Shown here: in pieces, positions 11,829 through 23,847 of the stretch | How the letters are laid out: every line of letters begins with the position of its first letter | Position numbering within the stretch: position 1 is the first letter of the stretch | NCBI GenBank assembly: GCA_020744425.1 | Contig: JAGMUV010000001.1 | Coordinates: 1,426,001 to 1,490,000, forward strand | DNA length: 64,000 nucleotides | Direction of reading: 5' to 3' | Source of the DNA: Dactylonectria macrodidyma | Taxonomy: Eukaryota; Ascomycota; Sordariomycetes; Hypocreales; Nectriaceae | Translations under genes and position numbers: made by a program | The notes under the pieces: generated by a model | Told to the model about the DNA's origin: nothing | Databases searched by the model: none | What the model saw: only the letters and a program-made list of their open reading frames with translations

Positions 11829-14344
11829 ATGACCTTCGACTTCAACAACGGCGGGGGTGATGCCTTGCTAGATCTGAACTTCGACACCCGAGACCGTACC
11901 GCTTACCAGACCTACCCGACTGCGACTACCCACTCGAGTCCTTCGGCGGCATCAAACATCATGCCCCCAAACGCTCGCTCCTGGAACGTGCCGCTCGACA
12001 TGGCTTCGGCCAGCTCTCATGGGCATGCCTCGATGAGCCCGGAGGACCTCTCCAACTCACCTCTGTCTCAGTCCGCTAGCCCTCACAGCCAGCACTCGCC
12101 GCTGCAACAATCGCCCTTGCCGCTGCAACATTCGCCTTTCCAGCCAGCGGCGAACCCGTTGACGGATTGGGCTCTTCAACAACAGCAGCAGCACCAACAG
12201 CAGCAGCAGCTCGCCCAGGCCCCGGACATGTCTCAGTTCATCCAGGATGCTGCCCTCATGAGCTTCAATGCCTTCCCCGCCAATTTCCAGACCAACCCCC
12301 TCGACTACCTGCCCCCGACGACCCAGGCAGCGCTGCAGGCCAACTTGCTTGAGTCGACCTTCAACGCCATGCCCCCAATGGATGATCCCACCCAGGCGGT
12401 TCAATGGGGAAGCGCCGGAATGGAGAATTGGCATGAGTTTCAGAGCACTCTGCAGATGGATGGCCTTCCCCGCCTCGATAGCGTTGGAAGCAACTCTCCA
12501 ACAGGAACATACCTTGAGGTTCTGTCTCTTCCCTCGTCCTCGGGTGAAGGCTGGGCCATGGTCGACTGGAACCAGCCTAACTTCGACCAGTTCCAGCAGG
12601 CCCATGCCCAGGGTGCTGCCATCTTCAATCCTTCGCAGACTCTTCACTTGAGGACTAACTCAGACTCATCCGACGGTGCCAATTCTCTGGAGTTTGGAAG
12701 CTTTGAGGAGATTGCTCCTTTCCCCTACTCACCGTTCTCTCCCGAGTCAGACGGCTATGTCGATACTAGCAACCACCGCAACTGCATGTGTGGAGAAGGC
12801 GCTGGCCATACCCATGACACCGTCAGCCCTACTGCTGCTGTCGCTCCTGTTCCCATTAAGTCCGAGCCCTCATCCAGCCGTCACAGCCCCGGCAGCGGCG
12901 CCGGTTCGACCTCCCCCCCATCCTCTAGCACCACCCGCCGCAACTCTGGTCCGCGTAAGAGCCCCATTGCCAAGACCACCAAGACCGTGACTCGACGTAT
13001 CTCCAACGGCAAGAAGGATGGCACTGTTGAGAAGAAGGTTGGCCGCAGAAAGGGACCTCTTCTGCCTGAGCAGCGAAAGCAGGCCAGCGAGATCCGAAAG
13101 CTGAGGGCTTGCCTGCGATGCAAGTTCCTGAAGAAGACGTGCGACAAGGGAGAGCCGTGTGCCGGTTGCCAGCCTTCCCACGCTCGTCTGTGGCAGGTAC
13201 CATGCACTCGCATCGACATCAAGGACATTGGTTACTTCATGAAAGACTGGAAGGCCGACTACGAGCGCCACATGGACCGCGGTGTCTCTGTTTACAATGT
13301 CAAGGGCTTCGCTCAGAAGGAGACCCTCATGTGGATCACCCACGGCTATGGCTTTGCCCTTCCCGTCATGGTCCGTGAGGTCTTTGTCGCCGATGACAGC
13401 TGCTTCTCAGTTGACTGGGTTGAGTCGTCCCTGACCGACCAGGAGCCGATCGACTTCGAGACTCGCACCGAGAAGCTCGACGTTGGTGCCGAGGGTGTCC
13501 GTGTCGATGCTCTCTCCGAGTACCTCGACAAGCACATCGACGGTCCCTTCGAGGACTTCATTGACGATCACTTTGAGGGTACTCCATTCATCACTGAGAT
13601 CCTCAAGACTGCTCACCGCTTCCTCGTCAAGGAGAAGATGCCTGTCATCCGCAAGGCCCTCAAACTTGTCCTGGCCTACAACCTCACCATGCACATCACC
13701 ATGGTCGAGAACCAGGGCTCTGAGGTTACCCTGGATGGCCAGATTGATGACGAGGACTCCAAGTACTACGGCCGCACTGTCGCTCCCGTCATGATCAACT
13801 TCCAGATCAAGTGTGCTCTCGCCGACATGTGGCGCGAGCTGCAGAAGGATATCCTCGAGGAGCTGTCTGCCTTGTACTCCGGTGTTTACAGTGGTGAGAA
13901 GATGAAGAACTGGCCCACGATCTTCATGTTGGCTTCCATTCTTCTGGCTGTTTGGGAAGAGATGCAGTTCGACTGCCACTACCGTGTCCCCGACCCTATC
14001 GCGGTCAACAAGTTCTGCAACGACATGGAGACCACCCCCGTTGGTGTCATCGTTGGTCTCTTTCACGCCATCTCGCAGAAGCTCCCCGCCTTTACCGACT
14101 GGGATACCCGCAAGCACGGCCACCTTCTCCACAACAACACCTCCGTTTGTGAGGCGATGACCGAAGTGCGACAGCACGTCATCAAGCACGGTATGTACTT
14201 TACATCCTTTTGACACGCAATCTTATCTAACCATATCTTACAGAGGCCTACCTTCGAACCCGCAAGGAGTCCAAGTTCGACCGATACGACTTTGACTCCC
14301 TGTCTAACAAGTTCCTCTCGAAGCTTGTTATCCGGGCCAACTAA
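11829..14344 (+). CDS. Fungal Zn-cluster (Zn2Cys6-like) transcription factor
   Basis: Predicted nuclear DNA-binding regulator of 820 residues. Exons are 11829-14190 and 14244-14344; the 53-nt intron has GTATGT...CTAAC...CAG. The first 400 residues are low complexity, rich in Ser, Pro and Gln, with a Gln/His run encoded near 12177-12212. This looks like an activation region. A basic stretch (KSPIAKTTKTVTRRISNGKK) precedes a Cys cluster at residues 428-459: CLRC, then Cys438, Cys444, Cys447 and Cys459. The spacing is C-x2-C-x6-C-x5-C-x2-C-x11-C. The last gap is longer than in typical Zn2Cys6 proteins, but the family assignment is otherwise clear. The C-terminal half is acidic to mixed and probably a regulatory domain. 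I do not recognise the orthologue by name. The gene stands alone between gaps of 7.4 and 3.7 kb. Confidence 0.85.
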
Positions 14345-17085
14345 GAAGTCTCAAAACAACGGTGCTTGACATACGTCTGTCAATGACACCATGTATCAGG
14401 CTTTCTTGGATTGCCACTTTTCCTTTGTATTTTGTCCTTTGTTTGATTTTTCAGCGATAGCGTTGCAAGATTTCATGACCCGAATCTTGGACGACAACGG
14501 CCCCCAACCGTTGTCGATGCAAACACCACGCAAGACGACGATTTTACCTTCTCTCACGGCTGGTCACCGCCAACACAGCATCATTTTACCTGACAACGGG
14601 AAATGTGTTATGACCTATTATGACTTTCTTCTATGATTGTATGACTTGAAGAAGACAAAGCTTTTTATTGATGTTCACGTTTTTGCTTGGGAGAAGACGA
14701 TGGATACAGACGAGAACAGACCCTTGATAGGGGTGTTTTGATGGATCATGTTTCATGATATGGCATTTGAGAAAGAACGATACGATTCTGCATGGTTATT
14801 GAGCCTGAACGAATGGAGATGTGCATGGTATTTAAGGGCGTTGGCGAGCTCAAGTGGGCCGGACCTTCGTATTGGAGCGGATATTTGCGCGATATGCGGT
14901 GTCGAGGATTTCTCGAGTAGTTACACAAAAGGCTCACGTATGCTAGACAGGTGCCACAGCACCTGCTAGGAAACTGGATTTACATTTTTAACTTTGACGT
15001 CTCTAATTTGATGCCGGTGATGCGCCCCTGACCATTGCTTTCACCATGTTAGTCTTGGTATGGCAGGTATCCTGAACAACAACGCCACCTCCTTGACCTT
15101 GCAGTTTCAATAAGCAGCAACAATAAGAAGGCCAGCATGCATTCGATGAGGCAGGCACCCCCGTTGAGAGAAGCGGTAAAGCCGGGGGTGTTTCGACATG
15201 GGATCTAACGAAGCCTAGAGTTGGTGGTTAGGGGGCAGTGTTTCAAAGTGAGGAGATCCTGCAGCTCCCCTCTAGGATGCTTTCCCGACGATTCTCCGTA
15301 TCTAGTTCGTGAGGTCGATGAGGAAATGGAGAGCTCATGTCCTAACAACGGTTGGTCAAGTCCTGTTTAGTAGCATGTGCTAGTGTAACGGGTGTCCACG
15401 AACTCAAACACTCGCGCGATAACGCAAGACATACGGTAGCTTGCATCCATTGGCTTTCGGTACTATCGGTGTCGTGGTCCATTCAGCTCTGCATGAGTAC
15501 CAAACCGCAATCGTCGTCGCTTCACTATCCTAAGAAGCGGGGTTCGTACCGATCACCCGTCTGTGCGAGTGGCGGCTATGTAGTGCCATCACGCATAGAG
15601 GCTGGAAAGATGCGAAGTTTATGCTGCCCACATATTTGCTATATGAGACACTGGAAGTGACAACGGGAGAGAACCGAACACATCCTCAACTCTTGGTCTG
15701 TGATGGTGCACCTCCGAGTTAGAGATTGTGCAATATGTGTATGTGAACAGCGGCGCTGTTTTTCATTGAGCAAGTCATTCCCGTCAACACGTTCCCAATC
15801 CAGAAGTCGTCTATAGATCTCGCATCTATAGTCTGTCCGTTGAGATTCTCAACGGCCGTGTAAATAACCGCATAGGTGTATCCTTGAGTACGCAAATTAC
15901 CAGGTAAAAATGTACTAATGAAGAAATGGGCGTTTGATCTATAGCCAACTCACGCACAATCAAAACACCCGTTGGCATCTGCTTAACAGGCGTCGACTGG
16001 AGGTGGCGACGCATGTTACATGTCTAGTTTCGATGTTGCTCTACCGCTGCTGATTTGAATTACTTCTTTTCACACAGTTCATCTGGCTTCTTTACCTCAC
16101 CTAAGCCTGTCTCTCCACATGGCCACTACTACTTACTCACTCAAAAGGTGCCTCACTTCGCAATATTGTTCGATTGATTGAGTAAGATTCTTTGCTTTCG
16201 AAGGATGTCATGCTTCCGGGTGAACACAATCAAAATATGAAATATGCGTCTCCTATACTTGTTGGGTGTTTAACTACCTTCGTGATCATTGAGGTCTCAT
16301 GTGGCAAGGCCGACACTTGTGTCCTGAGAATTGGCAACCGTCTTTTTGCGATTTGTAGTCTCTTTATTCATTTGAATTGACAATCTATGAGTGTTGGGAC
16401 CAGCAGAGAGGGACTGGGTGTCTGGCTACTTGTCGCAGACCGGTTGCATCTTTCAGGAACCTACTATGGGTAAATATGTTGATCTTAAGTTTGAAATCAT
16501 ATCACGATTGCATATCGTCGGTACATAGACCTGGCGAGATCTCGCTTTGATCTTATCGATGATGTGGTGGCCGCGACATGTGCCACCTTGATGGGTCGGT
16601 TTGAATCGAGGACGCGAGTCAAACAACGACCACACATTGATGCAAGGGCCTCTATTAGGGATAGCAGATGAATAGTGCTCAACGTTTTCTACGTCATTTA
16701 TTGAGAAGACCGTTGCAGGACATTTCAAGCACAAAATCTCTCAGGGATGAGGTGATTAACAAGGTGTCGCGCGCGTTTTCGGCGAGCCTGCCGCTTCCCG
16801 ATATCGCGAGAACTAGGAACCGAGGAGCGAACAGGGGACGGATGGAGCGCGCTGCGCGCATGCCGAACAATGACGTCGTTCTCAACACCACTAAGACCAG
16901 GTTCATTGGGTCAGTCTTGGTGACCCCGCACTGACTGAAGCGGCATGGGCTGAGCATGGACATGGGCTAGGACTAACGAGTTCGGCGTGGCAGGCTTCAT
17001 TGGCATGTCAAGGTTGCCAAGCTGGGTTGCCAGGGTCTCGAACCCACCGCTGGTTGAGGGTTGACTCAGTTGAGACCTGGAATGT
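14345..17085. other. Intergenic downstream of the transcription factor, no gene seen
   Basis: Only short frames without protein-like composition are present. The first few hundred bases are the probable 3' UTR of the transcription factor gene. I saw no tRNA-like, repeat or transposon structure. A GC-skewed, CG-rich patch (about 16760-16870) stands out slightly from the AT-richer surroundings. Confidence 0.45.
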
Positions 17086-17667
17086 GTGCAAACGCCTAGC
17101 CCCGGTTCGAAAGGTCCCTATTCCGGGTTCCTGTTCCTGAGAATCACTGTTCCTGAGGATCAAGAGCCTCGGCCTTGCGCTTCGAGGAATGATCACCACG
17201 ATGGTTTGCTCGACGTTTGTTCGTCTTCCAATCGGGCAGATTGCCTTGGCATGATTAGAGATGCCAGGCCATCTTGGGTTTGCTGGGGAAGCGGCGAGAC
17301 AAGCCTCCACACCCGTCGGACCATGGCAGTGAAAGCAAAGACGGTGACGGCGATAGGCGACGGGACTCAAGCAACCAAACCGGCCCAGACTTGCATTTCC
17401 GTCTTCTGGCGGTTTGGGTGCTCCCCCACGTTTTGCAAACCTGGTGACGCGCTGCAGAATTTTCGCTCTCTTTGTATGGCATTCACCCGGATTTCTAAGC
17501 GCTCGTTGGGACTCAAAACAGGAGGAGGTCTGGTGAAGCGCATGAGGAACAAAGTGGCCATTCTGACATCAGTGACTGTCCCGAACGGGTCCGTCTTCGG
17601 ACCCACTATCCAGATAAGATACGCCAAGTTTCCGGTACATCAGATCTCGCCTTATGATGGCTTGTAG
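17086..17667 (+). other. Open frame of 193 codons, uncertain coding status
   Basis: This is the longest open frame in the region between the transcription factor and polyubiquitin. It would encode 193 residues beginning MQTPSPGSKG, with scattered Cys and no domain, signal peptide or membrane segment that I recognise. It ends about 420 bp before the polyubiquitin ATG, so it overlaps the likely upstream promoter. Codon use is unlike the strongly biased neighbours. I think it is more likely non-coding. Confidence 0.2.
17131..17162. repeat. 16-bp tandem duplication
   Basis: Two adjacent 16-bp units, CTGTTCCTGAGAATCA and CTGTTCCTGAGGATCA, differ at one base. They lie about 920 bp upstream of polyubiquitin. 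Confidence 0.7.
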
Positions 17668-17934
17668 GTTATGTACCCAGGACTAGTTGTCTTTGGTTGT
17701 CTCCACCCTGTAGGTGCTCCAGTGTTCTGGAGCCTTCCCGTGGCGTAGCCGCCATTGGATGCAGTGAATCACCCGCCCCAAGTCCCCTGCGCCCGCGCTC
17801 CTGCCTCGTCGTAGGCGTAATCCGGCCAACTGCGCCCCCCGCCTCCCACCTGCCTCCCGCCTGTTTCCCACTTGCCCGCTCGCACCAGGCGAAGCAGCTG
17901 CTTGCCTTGCATCGCCTCTCCTCTCTCCCCGGCC

Positions 17935-17942
17935 TATTTAAA
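17935..17942 (+). promoter_or_regulatory. TATA-like box of the polyubiquitin gene
   Basis: TATTTAAA lies 145 bp upstream of the polyubiquitin ATG. It is followed by a long CT-rich tract (17943-18000) typical of highly expressed fungal genes. A TTCGAGAA word (a minimal heat-shock-element dyad) lies near 18006 in the leader. Confidence 0.55.
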
Positions 17943-18086
17943 CCTCTCGCCCCCATCATCTCTTCTCCTCTTCCACCATCCATCTTCTCATCCCCAACTC
18001 CTCGCTTTCGAGAACCAACCAACGCATACAACCATCTCTAACCCGATCTCCTTCCCTACACAAACGACACGAACCCAACCGTCACC

Positions 18087-19120
<1,034 letters not shown>

Positions 19121-19791
19121 GCAATTAGCGACCGACACGATGGTAACGGGTTAATGACGACGCCGGTGCTTCCGGCAGATGGCGTTTCTGGTTGAGCAAT
19201 GAGATTTGGGAAAGGGCAGCTTTGCAGCCCAACATGACTGAAATATCCTACTATTACAATAGTTTTGCACGCAACATGATTGCAGTGCCCCAATACAGAC
19301 TCCATTGAAGTCTAGATGAATTCCGTGCCCGTACTTCTGTGACTCCTCCCGCGACTTACGTGGTAAATCATGACGAGTGGAGTGCGGTGGATCATGATGA
19401 ACTTAGTGGCTGTGCACCCCGCCCATGGCTCCTGTTCCACTTTGTCTTGTCCATGTCTTGTCCCGCCTGCCCAGATCAGAGTTCCTTGTTGGTGGGGTTA
19501 CCTTCACCACTGTCAAGTGGGCACTCAAACGGGTCGACTGAACCAACGACGTTTTTCTCGATCATGATAAAACCCTGACCTCTGCAGTCATTTCTAGGCA
19601 GATGACGAACCTCGAAGACTGTTTGCTCCGGCCTCGTCACGCGCACTTCTTTTTGCCGCATTAATAATCCTAGCATTTCTCCGACCGCTTATCACCCGAA
19701 CAACGTGGGGTGTAAATCTCCTCTACTCCCACTGGCGACGAACGATCAACGGTTATCACGACGCTCTTATCACCCAGCTAAGCATTAGGCT
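19121..19791. other. Intergenic between polyubiquitin and the RING/UBP-finger gene
   Basis: This holds the 3' UTR of polyubiquitin and the promoter of the next plus-strand gene. No coding frame or structured element is convincing. Confidence 0.5.
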
Positions 19792-21948
19792 ATGCCTTCT
19801 TACTTCTACCACCTCACCTTTGAGCTGTATCCGACCCCGAACCCCGTCGCGGACGGAGCGTCAAAGGCACCGGCCAGCGGTATTTGGCTCCCGCCCTCGG
19901 ATGCCAGCGTGTTTGACGACTTTCCCTCCCATCCACGGCCCGACCGACGAATATCGCAACGAGCTCCGGCTACATCCTCAGCCTTCCAACAGGGCTATAC
20001 GACATCTATACCAACGGCGCATAGCTCTTCGTCCTCGATCCCGAGTGTAATAGATTGCGGCACAGCCCCGCGTGGACCATCCTCGACCAAACCCGAGCGC
20101 CGAATCGAGATTGTATCGGAGCGGCAGTGGCTGGAGAGAGCAGCTAGTTTCCCACCTCCGCCTTCCAGCGCGGCGCTCCGACCACAGACGGCGGTTCAAG
20201 ACTGGCGCTTTGGACGAGTCAGCATCGAAACTGTCGATTTGCGAACCGGCGATCCTATGGCTGGCATGTCGAGTAGAGCTGGGCCTTCGGCGGCACCAAC
20301 ACTGGGTCCTACGTTTGGAGGTGCGGGAACAGCGACGAAAGCCAAATATCTCCCTCTTGAGACGAAGAATACAGATATCGGCTGGGGAGTGGTGCATTTT
20401 TACCGCGAGGCTGAGGAGTCGCCTGGCCTTAACGTGGTTGAACATCACGACGACGAGGCGCAAGTGGGTGAGGACTGCTCGACACTCTGCATTCCCGCAG
20501 TCCCCGCGTACATGACTCCAGGAGATTTCCTAGGGTTTGTGGGCGGCAAGTGGAGAGACGACATCAGCCACTGCCGAATGGTCATGACATCAAAGATGAA
20601 CAGGTATCTCGTACTGCTCAAATTCCGCGAGGGCAAGCGAGCAAGCGAGTGGCGACAAGAGTTTGACGGCAAAGTTTTCAATGCCATGGAAGTGAGTTCT
20701 CAGGCCCTTTGGTGATTCTTTTGTCCCAGACGAATCTCTAACCAGAAGCAGCCTCAAATATGCCATGCCGTGTTCGTCAAGAGCATTACTTTCGAGACAC
20801 CGACCCGGAGGAAATCTAGTCACGGCCTTTCTGCTCTCTCTTCTTCAGCCGGCATGTCCAGCAGCCTCCGGCCATTCCCCCCACCTACTCCGAACTTAGT
20901 CGAGCTGCCGACTTGTCCCGTGTGTCTGGAACGAATGGACGAAACAAATGGCCTCATGACGATTCCATGTTCCCACGTCTTCCACTGTACCTGTTTGCAG
21001 AGCTGGAAGGGTGCCGGTTGCCCCGTCTGTCGATTCACGAACACTTCTCCAGGAGAGGATTCTGACCCATCTAATCCTTACACACAACCCTTTGGCTCCC
21101 ATGTGTCAAATTTGTGCAGTGTTTGCGATTGCATAGAGGATCTGTGGATTTGCTTGATTTGTGGTTATGTGGGCTGTGGACGGTATAAAGGCGGCCATGC
21201 CAAAGACCACTGGAAGGAGACGGCACACAGTTTTGCCCTCGAGTTGGAGACGCAGCACGTGTGGGATTATGCGGGCGACTTGTGGGTTCATCGACTCATC
21301 CGGGATAAGGGCGACGGTAAAGTGGTCGAGCTTCCAGGCAGAAGTGGACACAATGATCACTATGAGGAGGACGTTGTACCACGGGCGAAGCTGGACAGCA
21401 TTGGATTGGAATACACCCATTTGATTACAAGTCAACTCGAATCACAACGAGCTTACTACGAAGAGATGCTCAGCAAGGCCGTAGATAAGGCCTCCAAAGC
21501 GTCGGCCGCGGCCGATGGCGCAGTCGGTCAGGCGTCAACAGTCCTAGACAGGCTAGCACTCCTCGAGAGCAAACACAACACTCTATGTGAGGAGACGATT
21601 CCTCAGCTGGAGCGTGATCTTGCAAGGGAGCGCAGCAAGGCGAGCAAGAGCGAAGCCCTTGCGCGCAGCTTAGGCAAAGCACTACAGGAGGAGAAGCGAG
21701 TGAATGAGGGGCTCTTAAAGCGAATCGAGCATTTAAATACAGACAACGAAGCGCTCACCAAACAGGTATTGGAGCTGCGTGCGGAGACTGTCGAACTCCA
21801 AGAGATGAATCGGGACCTGAGCATGTTCATCTCGGGCCAAGAGAAGCTCAAAGAGTTGGAAAAGGAGGGCAAATTAGAGGAGGGGGAGATTGAGGCTGGA
21901 AGTGCGAGTGTGCCGGAGAAGAAGAGCCGACGAAGAGGGAAGAAGTGA
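19792..21948 (+). CDS. ETP1: BRAP2/ETP1-type RING and UBP-zinc-finger protein
   Basis: Likely E3 ubiquitin ligase of the human BRAP2 / yeast Etp1 family. Exons are 19792-20691 and 20752-21948 (phase-0 60-nt intron), giving 698 residues. The order is an N-terminal Ser/Pro-rich region; a BRAP2 RRM-like domain (about 240-320, including MTPGDFLGFVG and the FNAMEPQICHAVFV end that spans the intron); a RING finger from Cys355 (CPVCLERMD...CSHVFHC...CPVC); a UBP-type zinc finger from Cys422 (CSVC, CGYVGCGRYKGGHA, HVWDYAGDLWVHRL); and a coiled coil (about 520-650). It ends in a basic KKSRRRGKK tail. The UBP finger binds free ubiquitin C-termini in the family. The domain order is diagnostic. Confidence 0.93.
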
Positions 21949-23847
21949 GGAGCAGAAGATGGAACACAGCTTTGTGATAGATGTTGGTCAAGTAGCCTCT
22001 TTTTTAATATCCCAATAGCGATGAACATTAGCGTTACGAGTTTGATAATCATGAAGATGTTAGTCTACACCACACAGTCTCAGGATTCCCTCCGACTCCC
22101 CCATCGCCCCCGTTTTCATAGAGTATTCAAAAGTGGCGGCTCCTGTCTTCCTACCCACATGCTGTCCCATGACAATGATGAGTGTATCGATCATGTTGGA
22201 GACGGGTGTGATGACGTCAGAGGTACGTGAGGAGGTTATCCTGATGCCAGCGGAATTGCTGTTCGGGCAATTGTCTCCTAAGGTGATATTCCTCCTCGGA
22301 TGCACATCGGACTCACGGATGCAACCGAACCACATATAATTATTCCCTCAGTCTATCCGTTGGTCCATGGCGGGCTCAGAACTCAACCTTTTCCCAGGTG
22401 CATTTGTTGGGGACGCAACCTAGATCGGGTACTACTAAGTTGGCAAGCTAGAGGCATGACTAGTGACAGTCTGGCAGTCGTCCCGGATGTTCCCCAACTT
22501 TGGCGATGGTGCACCGCTGCAGATGCAGATGCAGAGGAGGGGGGTCATGGAGAGACATGCAGCTGCTGACAGGTTGGTAGCTGTGGGCTAGCATGTGACG
22601 AATGAGAGTGGGAGGGTGGCTTGGAGCATGAGACATGGAACATGGGACTAGTATTGGGGATGTGCGCAAGAAGGTTGAGACACTGTCATGAGGACTACGA
22701 TTAGCACTCTGGGACGCGATTGGCGTGTTTGGTTGTGGGTTGCTTGAGAGCTTCATGATTCATTTTGTACTGTTGTTGCTGATGCAGGACGTATTAGGTA
22801 GGCTTTGTATGTACTCCTGATGTTTAAGAGGCAGGGGGGAATTGGGCAGGCCATCCGTCCCAGTTGTAGAGCCACATTAAGGTAGATATTGAAGCCCATT
22901 CTTTGTCCTGGCCGGCCCGGCGTCAGCGTCACTCTATCCAGGCATGTGTCACCAGCTGGCGATGATTATCACAGGGAAAATATTCGCCGAAGCCGAGTTC
23001 CCTGCCCTTGTTTTAGCAGTCCTGCGCAGCGAGGGCGAAAAGGGAAGCTAGATGGCTGTATCCGTGTCGGATCTCCGATGAAGTGGGGTGATGGTTCGCT
23101 AGGGACGGGCAAGGGAACCAACAAGATGGAGATGCCGACGGCGTATGGGAACGGGCAAAGTCGCCTCACTTGTGGGATGCCGATGTACAAATAAGAAAGG
23201 AACATTACGAGACGATGTGACATTACGAGATGATATATGGTCGGTGGATACAATTACACTGAGTTTTTCATCGAGTTACAGTCCACTTGAGGGGGAAGCT
23301 GGTGTGAAGACAAAAGTGCTATGGATGCATCAACAGAAACTCTCATAGGCAAACCCCAACCTTGGCTTGTCGAGCTGCTAGCTGTACGACGATCCCAGTG
23401 CTCATCATCGAGGCGATAGCCTATTCATTACAGACCACCCCTACCTTGGCTGGATCGTTTCTACCAACAGCCAAGGTATAGATACCTACTTATTAGTGCT
23501 CTATCATACCCCTCCATCCATATCCATCCCTTGGTAGCTCCCAGCCGCCTAAGCAAGCCCCCCGAGTGCACTGTCCCAGCCCCAGCTTTCTCCCCCCCCC
23601 CCCCCAGAAAAAACTCCGTGCTCCGTCTTCCGCCGTTCGTCCCCTCCGTCTCGACTCGACCACCAACCCATTATTACCCTTCGCTCGTTCGCTCCACCAT
23701 CGCCATCGCCGCCTAGTAGCGCGCGCGCAAACTTCAGAGAGCTCTCGAGACCGCTGAAGAAACGCTCCAGCTTGACCATTTCTCACGTCTCGCCAGCAGT
23801 CTCGCGCTCTCCAGCTCTCGCTTCCTCCCCTCCCCCGCCCGCCCGCC
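21949..23847. other. Intergenic, promoter side of the acyltransferase gene
   Basis: No convincing gene is present. A homopolymer of 14 C (23592-23605) followed by A6 lies about 240 bp upstream of the acyltransferase ATG, inside a CT-rich leader. A short ATGCAG repeat lies near 22520. Confidence 0.5.

Noticed and set aside
13407..14216. 269-codon minus-strand frame antisense to the Zn-cluster factor
   Set aside because: It follows from the C-ending codon bias of the sense gene, which removes stops from one antisense frame. No own family features.
17096..17125. GGTTCGAAAGG, resembling a tRNA B box
   Set aside because: No matching A box or cloverleaf could be built around it.
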